From JBDTOX01 sp039933015 (lineage in GTDB: Bacteria > Pseudomonadota > Gammaproteobacteria > Burkholderiales > Methylophilaceae): a stretch of DNA of 14,902 bases. Numbering within the stretch: the stretch's first letter is position 1; each line of letters opens with the position of its first letter. The DNA lies in the NCBI GenBank assembly GCA_039933015.1, contig JBDTOX010000156.1, forward strand, positions 1-14,902, read 5' to 3'. Position numbers and translations under genes: made by a program. Under the pieces are notes generated by a model. It made no database searches and was not told the origin of the DNA. It saw only the letters and a program-made list of their open reading frames with translations. This document shows, in pieces, positions 7,030-13,630 of the stretch.

Positions 7030-7970
7030 TATTTTTGTTTAGTGTGATGTTGTTGGGCATGCGCCCAGTTATTGCGAGCGTAGCTCGCGCGCTCAAACAG
7101 GGCTTGCAGGCCTGGACCATCACTATTTTGCAGCAGCTTGCTCAGGGCGGCCAGTTCATCCTGATACGCCGCGAGTTCATTGAGTAAGGCTTCTCGATTC
7201 GCTAGGCTGATATCGCGCCACATTTCAGGTGAGCTACCGGCAATGCGCGTGAAATCGCGAAAACCACTGGCGGCAAAATAGAATAGTTGAGTGGCATTGG
7301 CGCGCGAAGCAATTTCATCTACCAGGGCAAATGCCAGCAGATGCGGTAAATGGCTGACGGCAGCAAAAATGTTGTCATGGTTGCTTGCTGACATTTCACT
7401 CACGCGGGCGCCAGTCGTTTCCCACAGCTTGCGTACCCTTTCCAGGGCCTGCCTATCGGTGGCATCCATGGGGGTTAACACTATATTTTTGCCATCGAAC
7501 AAATCAGCCCGGGCTGCAGTAACGCCGCTTTTTTCAGCCCCAGCAATCGGATGGCCGGGCACGAATTGCGAAATTTTATCGCCGAGTATGGTCTGGGCGT
7601 GGTGAATGATATCAGTCTTGGTGCTGCCAACGTCTGTGACGACAGTGCGCGTGTTGAGATAAGGCGTAATAGCGGAAAGGATGCACGAGGTTTGCGCCAC
7701 AGGTGTCGCGATGATCACCATGTCCGCGTCCATCAAGGCTGCCTTGGCATCAGTTTCGACTGCATCAATGACGCCCAGGCTGAGTGCTGCTTGCAGGCTT
7801 TCACCCGAGCGGCCTACGCCTACCACATGGGGCGCTGCGGTTGCTCGCTTCAATGCCAGTGCGACTGAACCGCCAATCAGACCTACACCAAAAATAACCA
7901 GTTTATTCAAGTTTCGACAGCCGAAATCTAAAAAACCAAATTGTAACACGCGGGTATTGTCTGCCTGCAT
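7029..7970 (-). CDS. tyrA: Prephenate (or arogenate/cyclohexadienyl) dehydrogenase
   Basis: TyrA oxidises prephenate, or arogenate in some family members, with NAD(P) on the route to tyrosine. Counted from the ATG at 7970 the product has 313 residues. The Rossmann motif is FGVGLIGGSVALALK (27-41). DVGSTKTD (113-120), GHPIAGAEKSGV (139-150) and the SHLPH segment (206-210) are the dehydrogenase signatures. No chorismate mutase or ACT domain is visible. The first 20 residues look unlike the family. A TTG at 7910 (Leu21) begins LNKLVIFGVG directly and would give 293 residues; it may be the true start, but neither start has a convincing ribosome binding site. Substrate preference cannot be read from the sequence. 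The gene heads tyrA-aroA-cmk. Confidence 0.92.
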   Translation of the reverse strand: MQADNTRVLQFGFLDFGCRNLNKLVIFGVGLIGGSVALALKRATAAPHVVGVGRSGESLQAALSLGVIDAVETDAKAALMDADMVIIATPVAQTSCILSAITPYLNTRTVVTDVGSTKTDIIHHAQTILGDKISQFVPGHPIAGAEKSGVTAARADLFDGKNIVLTPMDATDRQALERVRKLWETTGARVSEMSASNHDNIFAAVSHLPHLLAFALVDEIASRANATQLFYFAASGFRDFTRIAGSSPEMWRDISLANREALLNELAAYQDELAALSKLLQNSDGPGLQALFERASYARNNWAHAQQHHTKQK

Positions 7971-8041
7971 CAGGTGCGTGCTGCGGGCTTGCCAGATGGG
8001 TTGCTAAAGTGAACGGGAAATTAGAACTGCTGATGTAAGAG

Positions 8042-8079
8042 CGGCGTTTTAGCTGAGGCTCAATCTACGCTAAACACCG
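8042..8079. repeat. Imperfect inverted repeat
   Basis: CGGCGTTTTAGC (8042-8053) pairs with GCTAAACACCG (8069-8079) apart from one C/A mismatch and one bulged T, enclosing 15 bases. It is the first of a series of palindromes in this gap. Function is unknown. Confidence 0.45.
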
Positions 8080-8104
8080 TTTGCTGGAGATAATGTGGGA
8101 TAAG

Positions 8105-8146
8105 ATGGCAACTTATGCAGTATGCGGGCTCTGCATGGATTGCCAT
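8105..8146. repeat. Two-part inverted repeat (possible structured RNA or DNA)
   Basis: The outer arms ATGGCA (8105-8110) and TGCCAT (8141-8146) and inner arms ATGCAG (8115-8120) and CTGCAT (8131-8136) are perfectly complementary. They are separated by a symmetric 4x4 internal loop and closed by a 10-base loop. This gives 12 pairs in register over 42 bases, more than expected by chance. No U-tract follows on either strand, so it is not an intrinsic terminator. Confidence 0.55.
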
Positions 8147-8162
8147 TCGTCATCGACTAAGT

Positions 8163-8176
8163 CTGCATGTATGCAG
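8163..8176. repeat. Short palindrome CTGCAT-GT-ATGCAG
   Basis: This is a perfect 6-bp inverted repeat with a two-base centre. It reuses the same hexamer as the inner arms at 8115-8136, which suggests either a shared protein site or duplicated fragments of one element. Confidence 0.4.
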
Positions 8177-8254
8177 CCGAGTTGATGCTGAGCAGAGCGA
8201 AGCCCAACATGGACTTTTAGGTGTTGGGCTTCATTTCATTTGGTCCAACCTACG
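8177..8254. repeat. Inverted pair of REP-like palindromic repeats (BIME-like)
   Basis: The right copy (8222-8254) reads TGTTGGGCTTC, 12 bases, then CCAACCTACG. The left copy (8177-8209) is in the opposite orientation and ends GAGCGAAGCCCAACA, with GTTG and GCTGAGC before it. Both resemble, from memory, a dispersed palindrome in many beta- and gammaproteobacterial genomes of the form GTAGGTTGGGCTGAGCG then AAGCGAAGCCCAACA. The two copies face each other across 12 bases, so GAAGCCCAACA (8199-8209) and TGTTGGGCTTC (8222-8232) form a perfect 11-bp hairpin. The copies have diverged internally. Copy number in this genome cannot be seen. Confidence 0.6.
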
Positions 8255-8308
8255 CGGGTTGTCCCAAAAATAAAGGGGCAGTCTGAGCCTATTGATCAGG
8301 ATTAAAGA

Positions 8309-9190
8309 TCAGGTATTGCTGTTTCGCAGCGCCGCAATGCGTTCGTCCAGCCCGGGATGGCTGGCGAACAGGCGCCTGAGTCCCGCTGCACCGTCGCCCG
8401 AGATGCCAAAAGCTGCCATTTGCTTAGGCAAAGCCGTAGGTTGGCGCTGCGCTTGCAGGCGTTCGAGTGCGGCAATCATTTTCTCTCGGTCCGCAAGCTT
8501 TGCCCCACCTGCATCAGCACGGAATTCGCGCTGGCGCGAAAACCACATGACAATAATCGAAGCCAGTACACCCAGCACCAATTCGGCAATGATCATGGTG
8601 ACGAAGAAGGCCGGCCCCTGACCGCGTTCAGTCTTGAACACAACCTTGTCTACCAGATAGCCAATGACGCGCGAGAGGAACATGACGAAGGTGTTGATCA
8701 CCCCCTGAATCAGCGTGAGCGTCACCATGTCACCGTTGGCGATGTGCGACATCTCGTGCGCCAGAACTGCCTCAGCTTCGTCCTTGCTCATGGTGTTGAG
8801 CAGTCCCGCGGACACGGCAACCAACGAGCTGTTTTTGGTCATGCCAGTAGCGAAGGCGTTGACTTCAGGCGAATGGAACACGGCCACTTCGGGCATTTTA
8901 ATGCCGACTGTCTGCGCCTGACGGCGCACGGTTTCCATCAACCAGATTTCGGTCTGAGTGCGCGGCGTTTCAATCACTACCGCGCCGGACATGCGTTTGG
9001 CTGTCCACCTGGAAATGGCGAGCGAAATGAACGCGCCGCCAAAACCCATGATGGCGGCAAATATCAGCAGATTACCAAGGTCGAGACCGGCCTCAGTAAG
9101 GTAAGGCTGAACCCCAAGCACTCGCATGGTGACGGAGAGCACGATGACAATAGCAAGGTTGGTGGCAAGAAAGTACAAAATGCGTTTCAT
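8309..9190 (-). CDS. htpX: Membrane zinc metalloprotease HtpX
   Basis: HtpX is an M48 family inner-membrane protease that cuts misfolded membrane proteins alongside FtsH. The start at 9190 gives 293 residues, the E. coli length, beginning MKRILYFLATNLAIVIVLSV. It is preceded by a good GGAG six bases upstream; an upstream ATG at 9214 lacks this support. Membrane segments lie at about 4-25, 38-58, 155-180 and 193-216. The zinc site is HEMSH at 145-149, with the third ligand probably Glu222 in SRQREFRADAGG. NAFATG (111-116) is also conserved. The gene stands alone between two gaps. A heat-shock promoter was looked for upstream but not convincingly found. Confidence 0.97.
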   Translation of the reverse strand: MKRILYFLATNLAIVIVLSVTMRVLGVQPYLTEAGLDLGNLLIFAAIMGFGGAFISLAISRWTAKRMSGAVVIETPRTQTEIWLMETVRRQAQTVGIKMPEVAVFHSPEVNAFATGMTKNSSLVAVSAGLLNTMSKDEAEAVLAHEMSHIANGDMVTLTLIQGVINTFVMFLSRVIGYLVDKVVFKTERGQGPAFFVTMIIAELVLGVLASIIVMWFSRQREFRADAGGAKLADREKMIAALERLQAQRQPTALPKQMAAFGISGDGAAGLRRLFASHPGLDERIAALRNSNT

Positions 9191-9404
9191 GGTGTGCTCC
9201 TGATGGCGTACCACTGAAAGTAAAAGGATATAGAAGCGTGGTGTTTGTCACCAGAGTGCCTGACCCCTGCCATGCAGTCCCTCAACCCAACGTCGTTTGT
9301 CGCTACTAGCGCAGCACACAAAACACTCAGGACATGTATTTTCGTCAGGATGGATTTCATTGGTTTGCATCCGTTATGCAGCCTCACCTATAGGCGGATT
9401 CAAA
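9191..9404 (-). other. htpX-bpt spacer (214 bases)
   Basis: This holds the htpX 5' leader and the bpt 3' end. No U-tailed hairpin follows the bpt stop; only the small palindrome CCTATAGG (9388-9395) is present. A 66-codon minus-strand ORF (9187-9387), with an inner MKSILTK start and a hydrophobic stretch, ends with its TGA overlapping the htpX ATG (ATGA, 9190-9187). It lacks a ribosome binding site and recognisable domains, and is probably not a gene. Confidence 0.4.
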
Positions 9405-10142
9405 TTATTTTTTATGTAGATGTTGCAGGGGCTGCCACTCACCTTCAATCAAGGCTTCCTGCGGCGCAAAGTTCTGTTTGTAAGCCATCTTGCGGCTTTC
9501 TTTAATCCAATAGCCCAGATACAGGTAAGGCAGGTTCAAACTGCAGGTCCACTCGGCAAGCCAGAGTACGTTATAAGTGCCATAACTCGCATTGTGGTCA
9601 CTGGCATCATAAAAGGTGTAAACAGCAGAAATTCCGTCACGCACTATGTCTACTACGCTGATCATTTTCAGCGCATCGCCCAGCCTGAATTCCACTAGTA
9701 CGCTATCAACGTTGCTCTGCAAGAGAAAATTGTGGTATTGCTCGGCTGTTTCCTGATCCATGCCGCCACCGCTGTGACGTACGCTTTGATAGGTGGCGTA
9801 AAGCTCATAGTGCTCCTCACTGAACGTGAGCGGTAATAGTGTAGCAGTTAGTGTTTGATGCTGCTTCCAGGCGCGTCGCTGGCTACGATTGGGCTGGAAT
9901 TGTTTGACTGGTATACGTACGGGCACGCAAGCGTTGCAATGCTCGCAATGCGGACGGTAGACAAATTTTCCGCTACGCCGAAAGCCCAGTTGAATCAGGC
10001 CACTATAGGTGTTGGCGTCAATCAGGTGATGAGGTGCTGCAATTAAGGACTGCGCCAGCTTCCCTTCCAGATAGCCGCATGGATAGGGCGTGGTGGCGTA
10101 GAACTGTAATTTCTGTAGCGGTGGATCGCTGGGAAGTGTCAT
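9405..10142 (-). CDS. bpt: Aspartate/glutamate leucyltransferase (Bpt, ATE family)
   Basis: Bpt transfers leucine from Leu-tRNA to proteins with N-terminal Asp or Glu, marking them for ClpS/ClpAP degradation in the bacterial N-degron pathway. The 245-residue product has the ATE N-terminal region with PCGYLEGKLAQS (21-32) and FRRSGKFVYRPHC (54-66), and a Cys cluster CEHCNAC (Cys66, 69, 72) followed by PVRIPV. It also has FQPNRSQRRAW (82-92) and, in the C-terminal GNAT-like part, AVYTFYD and YLYLGYWIKESRKMAYK. Cys22 belongs to the same N-terminal cysteine set. The gene starts seven bases after the aat stop with no ribosome binding site, so co-translation with aat is likely. The Leu specificity follows family knowledge. 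Confidence 0.95.
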   Translation of the reverse strand: MTLPSDPPLQKLQFYATTPYPCGYLEGKLAQSLIAAPHHLIDANTYSGLIQLGFRRSGKFVYRPHCEHCNACVPVRIPVKQFQPNRSQRRAWKQHQTLTATLLPLTFSEEHYELYATYQSVRHSGGGMDQETAEQYHNFLLQSNVDSVLVEFRLGDALKMISVVDIVRDGISAVYTFYDASDHNASYGTYNVLWLAEWTCSLNLPYLYLGYWIKESRKMAYKQNFAPQEALIEGEWQPLQHLHKK

Positions 10143-10149
10143 GGCCGAA

Positions 10150-10827
10150 TCACCATTTGCCGGATGTTAGCGGATAGTTTACCAATTTCATCAAGGTTAG
10201 TGAGAATTCCGAGCGCGGGAGTTCCCGTGCGCCCAGCGATGCCAGATGCGCGGTTTTCATCTGGCAGTCCATCATGCCGTAGTTGTTTTGTTGCAGATAC
10301 CGGACAAGGTGCACAAGCGCTATTTTTGATGCGTCCGTCGCACGATGAAACATGGATTCACCGTAAAACATATGGCCTATTGCCACGCCATAAATACCTC
10401 CGGCGAGTTGCCCATCTATCCAGGTTTCCACGCTATGGGCAACGCCCAGGTCATGCAGTATGCAGTAAGCGCTGATGATATCGGCAGTAATCCAAGTGCC
10501 ATCCTGCCCAAGACGTGGTGCGGCCGCACAGGCCAGCATGACCTGGCGGAACGCGGTATCGAAGCGTATTTCGTAGTCCGGTTTTCGCAGGCGCCTTGCC
10601 AGGGAGCGCGATATTTTTAGCTCGTGTGGGAACAGTACCATGCGCGGATCTGGGCTCCACCAGAGGATGGGCTGGCCTTCGCTATACCAGGGGAATATGC
10701 CGGCGCGGTAAGCGGCTAGCAGGCGCTCGGCAGACAGGTCGCCACCGGCGGCCAGTAAGCCATTAGGCTCGCGCAAAGCCGATTCTGGTGCGGGGAAAGA
10801 TGTGTTAGCAGTAAGCCAGGGAAGCAT
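10150..10827 (-). CDS. aat: Leucyl/phenylalanyl-tRNA--protein transferase
   Basis: Aat adds Leu or Phe to proteins with N-terminal Lys or Arg, creating substrates for ClpS/ClpAP. The 225-residue product has the family signatures: FPAPESALREPNGLLAAGGD (11-30), YRAGIFPWYSEGQPILWWSP (40-59) with DPRMVLFPHELKIS after it, then SVETWIDGQLAGGIYGVAIG and MFYGESMFHRATDASKIAL. The length is close to E. coli (234). It lies directly upstream of bpt, giving both transferases of the pathway in one unit; clpS and clpA are not in the window. The start has a weak ribosome binding site. A bidirectional terminator lies 53 bases upstream, so aat should have its own promoter in that short gap. Confidence 0.97.
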   Translation of the reverse strand: MLPWLTANTSFPAPESALREPNGLLAAGGDLSAERLLAAYRAGIFPWYSEGQPILWWSPDPRMVLFPHELKISRSLARRLRKPDYEIRFDTAFRQVMLACAAAPRLGQDGTWITADIISAYCILHDLGVAHSVETWIDGQLAGGIYGVAIGHMFYGESMFHRATDASKIALVHLVRYLQQNNYGMMDCQMKTAHLASLGARELPRSEFSLTLMKLVNYPLTSGKW

Positions 10828-10880
10828 GATGGTTCAGAGCCGCGCAAAATCCTGCAAACTCAGACTGTGTTTGTATTTAA

Positions 10881-10920
10881 AATAAAAAGCCGAACCAGTT
10901 TTTTGGCCCGGCTTTTTATT
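10881..10920 (-). terminator. Bidirectional intrinsic terminator after slyD
   Basis: Arms 10881-10896 and 10905-10920 form a 16-bp stem with two G-U pairs, around an 8-base loop. The core GCCGGGCC/GGTTCGGC is flanked by A5 and T5 runs on both sides. It lies 15 bases past the slyD stop and ends the bcp-slyD transcript before aat. Confidence 0.85.
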
Positions 10921-10935
10921 GATTAAAACCGCTAT

Positions 10936-11415
10936 CTAGTGATGGTGGCCGCCATGTCCATGCACATGGCCGTGCTCCACTTCTTCCTTGACCGCGGAAC
11001 GTACGCCGGTCACTGTGCATTTGAATAACACGCGTTCACCAGCCCAGGGGTGGTTGCCGTCTACGACCACTTTCCCATCTTCAATATTGGTAATAGTGTA
11101 AAGAATTACTTCACCGCTTTCGTCTTCCCCTTCAAACTGCATGCCGACTTTAACATCTTTGCTAGGGAAGGCTGAGAGCGGTTCCATTTGTACCAGCTCT
11201 TCATCATAGTCGCCGAAGGCATCGGCGGGCTCAAGGGTAATTTCAATAGTATCGCCTTCTGATTTGCCGTGCAGTTCTTCTTCCACGCGCGGGAAAATAT
11301 TGTCATATCCGCCATGCAGGTAGGTTACTGGGTCTGCGCTGGCTTCCAGCACATTGCCTTCATTGTCGCGAAGTTCGTAGGTCATGGTTACAACAGTATT
11401 CATGGCGATTTGCAT
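10936..11415 (-). CDS. slyD: SlyD-type FKBP peptidyl-prolyl cis-trans isomerase
   Basis: SlyD is a cytosolic prolyl isomerase and chaperone that also binds Ni and Zn. The 159-residue product has the split FKBP domain (about 1-67 and 130-140): MQIAMNTVVTMTYEL at the start, then YLHGGYDNIFPRVEEELHGK (32-51). The IF chaperone insert is between, with the diagnostic NHPWAGERVLF (121-131; usually NHPLAG). The His-rich tail HGHVHGHGGHHH (148-159) is a likely metal site, shorter than in E. coli SlyD. The start at 11415 fits the usual MxIAxNTVV beginning better than the ATG at 11403. It follows bcp by 15 bases and ends at a bidirectional terminator. Confidence 0.93.
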   Translation of the reverse strand: MQIAMNTVVTMTYELRDNEGNVLEASADPVTYLHGGYDNIFPRVEEELHGKSEGDTIEITLEPADAFGDYDEELVQMEPLSAFPSKDVKVGMQFEGEDESGEVILYTITNIEDGKVVVDGNHPWAGERVLFKCTVTGVRSAVKEEVEHGHVHGHGGHHH

Positions 11416-11430
11416 GATTAGATCCAGTGC

Positions 11431-11895
11431 TTAAGAAAGTGTTTTAACAAAGTTTAAAATTTCGGCCGCGTGGCCTTTGGCAACTACACCATATTGGGCG
11501 AGGTGCAGCTTGCCTTCGGCGTCAATGACAAAGGTAGAGCGGACTATGCCCATTTTTCGTACGCCATCTTTTTCTTTTTCCTGCCAAACGCCGTATTTCT
11601 CACAGACTTTGCCATCAACATCGGCTAGCAGGCTAATCGCCAAGCCATGCTTGTCGCGGAAGGCGGCATGGCTGTTGCAATCGTCTTTGCTGATGCCGAT
11701 GATAGTACTGTTATGCTTAACGAATGCATCTTCAAGATCGCTAAATTCAATGGCTTCTGTCGTGCAGCCGGGGGTGCCATCTTTAGGGTAGAAGTAGAGT
11801 ACGACGGTTTTGCCGCGTAACTTGGAAAGCTTGAACATTTCCATGTCGGCATCTGGCAATAAAAAATCTGGGGCGATAGCGCCGGGCTGCAACAT
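11431..11895 (-). CDS. bcp: Thioredoxin-dependent peroxiredoxin (BCP/PrxQ type)
   Basis: Bcp reduces hydrogen peroxide and organic hydroperoxides in the cytosol using thioredoxin. The 154-residue product has the thioredoxin-fold peroxidase core: GKTVVLYFYPKDGTPGCTTE (28-47), with the peroxidatic Cys44 in the PxxxT/C-type motif, then ISKDD (68-72) and RSTFVIDAEG. The Cys five positions later, present in E. coli Bcp, is absent (Ile49). Cys73 and Cys98 are the only other cysteines, so any resolving role must fall to them or to a partner. Start and length agree with the family. The gene is first in bcp-slyD and diverges from roxA across a gap of about 78 bases that must hold both promoters. Confidence 0.95.
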   Translation of the reverse strand: MLQPGAIAPDFLLPDADMEMFKLSKLRGKTVVLYFYPKDGTPGCTTEAIEFSDLEDAFVKHNSTIIGISKDDCNSHAAFRDKHGLAISLLADVDGKVCEKYGVWQEKEKDGVRKMGIVRSTFVIDAEGKLHLAQYGVVAKGHAAEILNFVKTLS

Positions 11896-11973
11896 AGTGT
11901 TCTTGCAGGTAACAAAGATTTTGCGATTTTAACCCATTTCTAATGCAGTGGCGCAATGCGTTATGATGCAGGT

Positions 11974-13116
11974 ATGAAAAAAAAACAGGAAAAAAATCTG
12001 CAAAAGATCCTTCTCGGCGGCATTGAGCCGCGCCAGTTTCTTGAAGAATACTGGCAGAAGAAACCACTGTTGATCCGCGCCGCTATGCCCGGGTTTACTG
12101 GTTTACTAAGTGCCGAAGAGCTTGCAGGTCTGGCTTGTGAGGAAGACGTGCAGTCACGCCTGGTGACTCAGGTGCAAAGAAAATGGCGCGTAGAGCAGGG
12201 CCCGTTTGAGGAGGCTCGTTTTCTCAAGCTACCGGACAAAGATTGGACCTTGCTGGTGCAAGGGGTGAATCAACATCTGCCCGAAGCCGGCGCCCTATTG
12301 CAGCAATTTAGCTTTATTCCCTATGCCCGTCTGGATGACCTCATGGTAAGTTACGCGCCGGATGGGGGTGGTGTGGGGCCGCACTTCGATTCTTACGATG
12401 TGTTTTTGTTGCAAGGCCAGGGCAAGCGCCTTTGGCGTGTGAGCGAGCAAGAGGATTTGACACTGGTCGATGGGGCAGCGCTGCGTATCCTTGAGAATTT
12501 TCAGTCAGAACAGGAGTGGCTGCTGGAAGCGGGCGATATGCTCTATTTGCCGCCGCATATTGCGCATTGGGGTATCGCTGTCGGCGACTGCATGACTTAT
12601 TCCATAGGCTTTCGCGCGCCATCGGAGCAAGAGTTGGCGCATGAGTTTGTAAGCTTTCTGCAGGAAAGGCACGTGCCTGAAGGCATGTATTCAGACCCTG
12701 ACCTTGAATTGCAGCAGCATCCGGCAAAAATAGGCACGGCGATGCTGGATCAAGTTGCGGGCATGCTTAATAATATTCGCTGGAATAGAGCTGATGTTGT
12801 TCAGTTCTTAGGTCAGTATCTATCAGAACCTAAGCTGCATGTGATGTTTGATCATCCTGCGCCTGTCAGCGAATCGGCCTTCCACAAGCGGCTGCAAAGG
12901 AAAGGCATAGATTTAAGCCTCAAAAGCCAGATGCTCTTTCATGGAAAGCATTTTTTCATGAATGGCGAGCAAGTTGAAATACCTGAGTTTTCCGCTGATC
13001 CAATGCGCCAGTTGGCGGACCAACGGCACCTCGCGCCCATGGGTTTTGTTGACAAGTTTTTAGTCAAGCAGTTACATGAATGGTACTTGGCGGGGTATTT
13101 ACATTTTCCTGAATGA
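11974..13116 (+). CDS. roxA: Ribosomal protein uL16 arginine hydroxylase (JmjC/cupin-4 oxygenase)
   Basis: RoxA (YcfD) is a 2-oxoglutarate/Fe(II) oxygenase that hydroxylates an arginine of ribosomal protein uL16 in E. coli. From the ATG at 11974 the product has 380 residues (E. coli 373). QFLEEYWQKKPLLIRAAMPG (21-40) is the family N-terminus. The double-stranded beta-helix has the metal motif HFD (His137, Asp139) in GPHFDSYDVFLLQGQGKRLW and the distal His198 in LYLPPHIAHWG, with a likely 2-oxoglutarate-binding Arg at 152. The C-terminal part (about 215-380) fits the dimerisation and winged-helix region. A second in-frame ATG at 11956 is possible; neither has a usable ribosome binding site. 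The gene heads an operon with the next two genes. Confidence 0.92.
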   Translation: MKKKQEKNLQKILLGGIEPRQFLEEYWQKKPLLIRAAMPGFTGLLSAEELAGLACEEDVQSRLVTQVQRKWRVEQGPFEEARFLKLPDKDWTLLVQGVNQHLPEAGALLQQFSFIPYARLDDLMVSYAPDGGGVGPHFDSYDVFLLQGQGKRLWRVSEQEDLTLVDGAALRILENFQSEQEWLLEAGDMLYLPPHIAHWGIAVGDCMTYSIGFRAPSEQELAHEFVSFLQERHVPEGMYSDPDLELQQHPAKIGTAMLDQVAGMLNNIRWNRADVVQFLGQYLSEPKLHVMFDHPAPVSESAFHKRLQRKGIDLSLKSQMLFHGKHFFMNGEQVEIPEFSADPMRQLADQRHLAPMGFVDKFLVKQLHEWYLAGYLHFPE

Positions 13117-13126
13117 AGGAGATTTA

Positions 13127-13630
13127 ATGGCTGAGCATGTTATAACCCAGCTGGTTCCCGATCAAGTATTACTGGGCGAGCGCAATTACACCGCTGCTCT
13201 GAATCTGGTGATAGCAGCTGCAGAACATGAGTTGCTTATTTTCGATGAAGATTTTTCCAAAGGCGATTACGCCAGCCGCAATCGCTTTGAGCTGGTGCGT
13301 GATTTTTTGGCCAAGGGGCGCCAGAACCGCCTCATGCTAGTGCTGCATGACACGACTTATTTCACCCAGCACTGCCCACTTTTACATGGCCTGCTTGAAA
13401 CTTATGGTCACGTCATGACAGTCTATGAGACGAATGACCAGGCAAAAGTAGCCAAAGACTGTTTTGTGATTGCAGACCAAATACATTATCTGCGGCGATT
13501 CCATGTGGCCCAGACGCGTTTCAAGTATGCATTCAATGACGCAGAAACCGCCAATATGCTGAACATGCGCTTTAATGAACTACTGCAGGCGACAAGCCGG
13601 CATATTTCAATAACGAATCTGGGATTGTGA
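13127..13630 (+). CDS. Uncharacterised protein, possibly DUF7931-like
   Basis: The start at 13127 follows an excellent ribosome binding site (GAAGGAGA, 13115-13122) and gives 167 residues; the upstream in-frame ATG at 13076 lies inside roxA and was rejected. No signal peptide or membrane segment is visible, so it is probably cytosolic. It reads as a mixed alpha/beta protein: TAALNLVIAAAEHELLIFDE, then ASRNRFELVRDFLAKGRQNR, LMLVLHDTTYFTQHCPLL and CFVIADQIHYLRRFHVAQTR. The order resembles phospholipase D-like half-domains without a clear HKD motif. From memory it recalls DUF7931, a betaproteobacterial family; this is tentative and no function is assigned. It lies 10 bases after roxA and its stop overlaps the next start (TGATG). 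Confidence 0.85.
   Translation: MAEHVITQLVPDQVLLGERNYTAALNLVIAAAEHELLIFDEDFSKGDYASRNRFELVRDFLAKGRQNRLMLVLHDTTYFTQHCPLLHGLLETYGHVMTVYETNDQAKVAKDCFVIADQIHYLRRFHVAQTRFKYAFNDAETANMLNMRFNELLQATSRHISITNLGL

Larger units (their letters stand above)
7971..8308. other. 338-base gene-free, palindrome-rich gap between htpX and tyrA
   Basis: No plausible ORF was found. The stretch holds successive inverted repeats, listed separately: an imperfect one at 8042-8079, a two-part one at 8105-8146, a tight one at 8163-8176 and a REP-like pair at 8177-8254. The hexamer ATGCAG or its complement CTGCAT occurs four times (8115, 8131, 8163, 8171). The right end contains htpX 3' flank without an obvious U-tailed terminator for htpX. 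A promoter for tyrA must lie at the left end; TACAAT on the minus strand at 7944-7939 is a possible -10 if the TTG at 7910 is the start. Confidence 0.6.

Noticed and set aside
8105..8254. CRISPR-like array in the palindromic gap
   Set aside because: The repeats are short inverted pairs, not direct repeats with uniform spacers, and no cas genes are present.
8357..9217. 286-codon plus-strand ORF opposite htpX
   Set aside because: It is antisense to a gene with full HtpX motifs, is rich in His/Arg as shadow frames of GC-rich genes are, and has no recognisable domain or good start.
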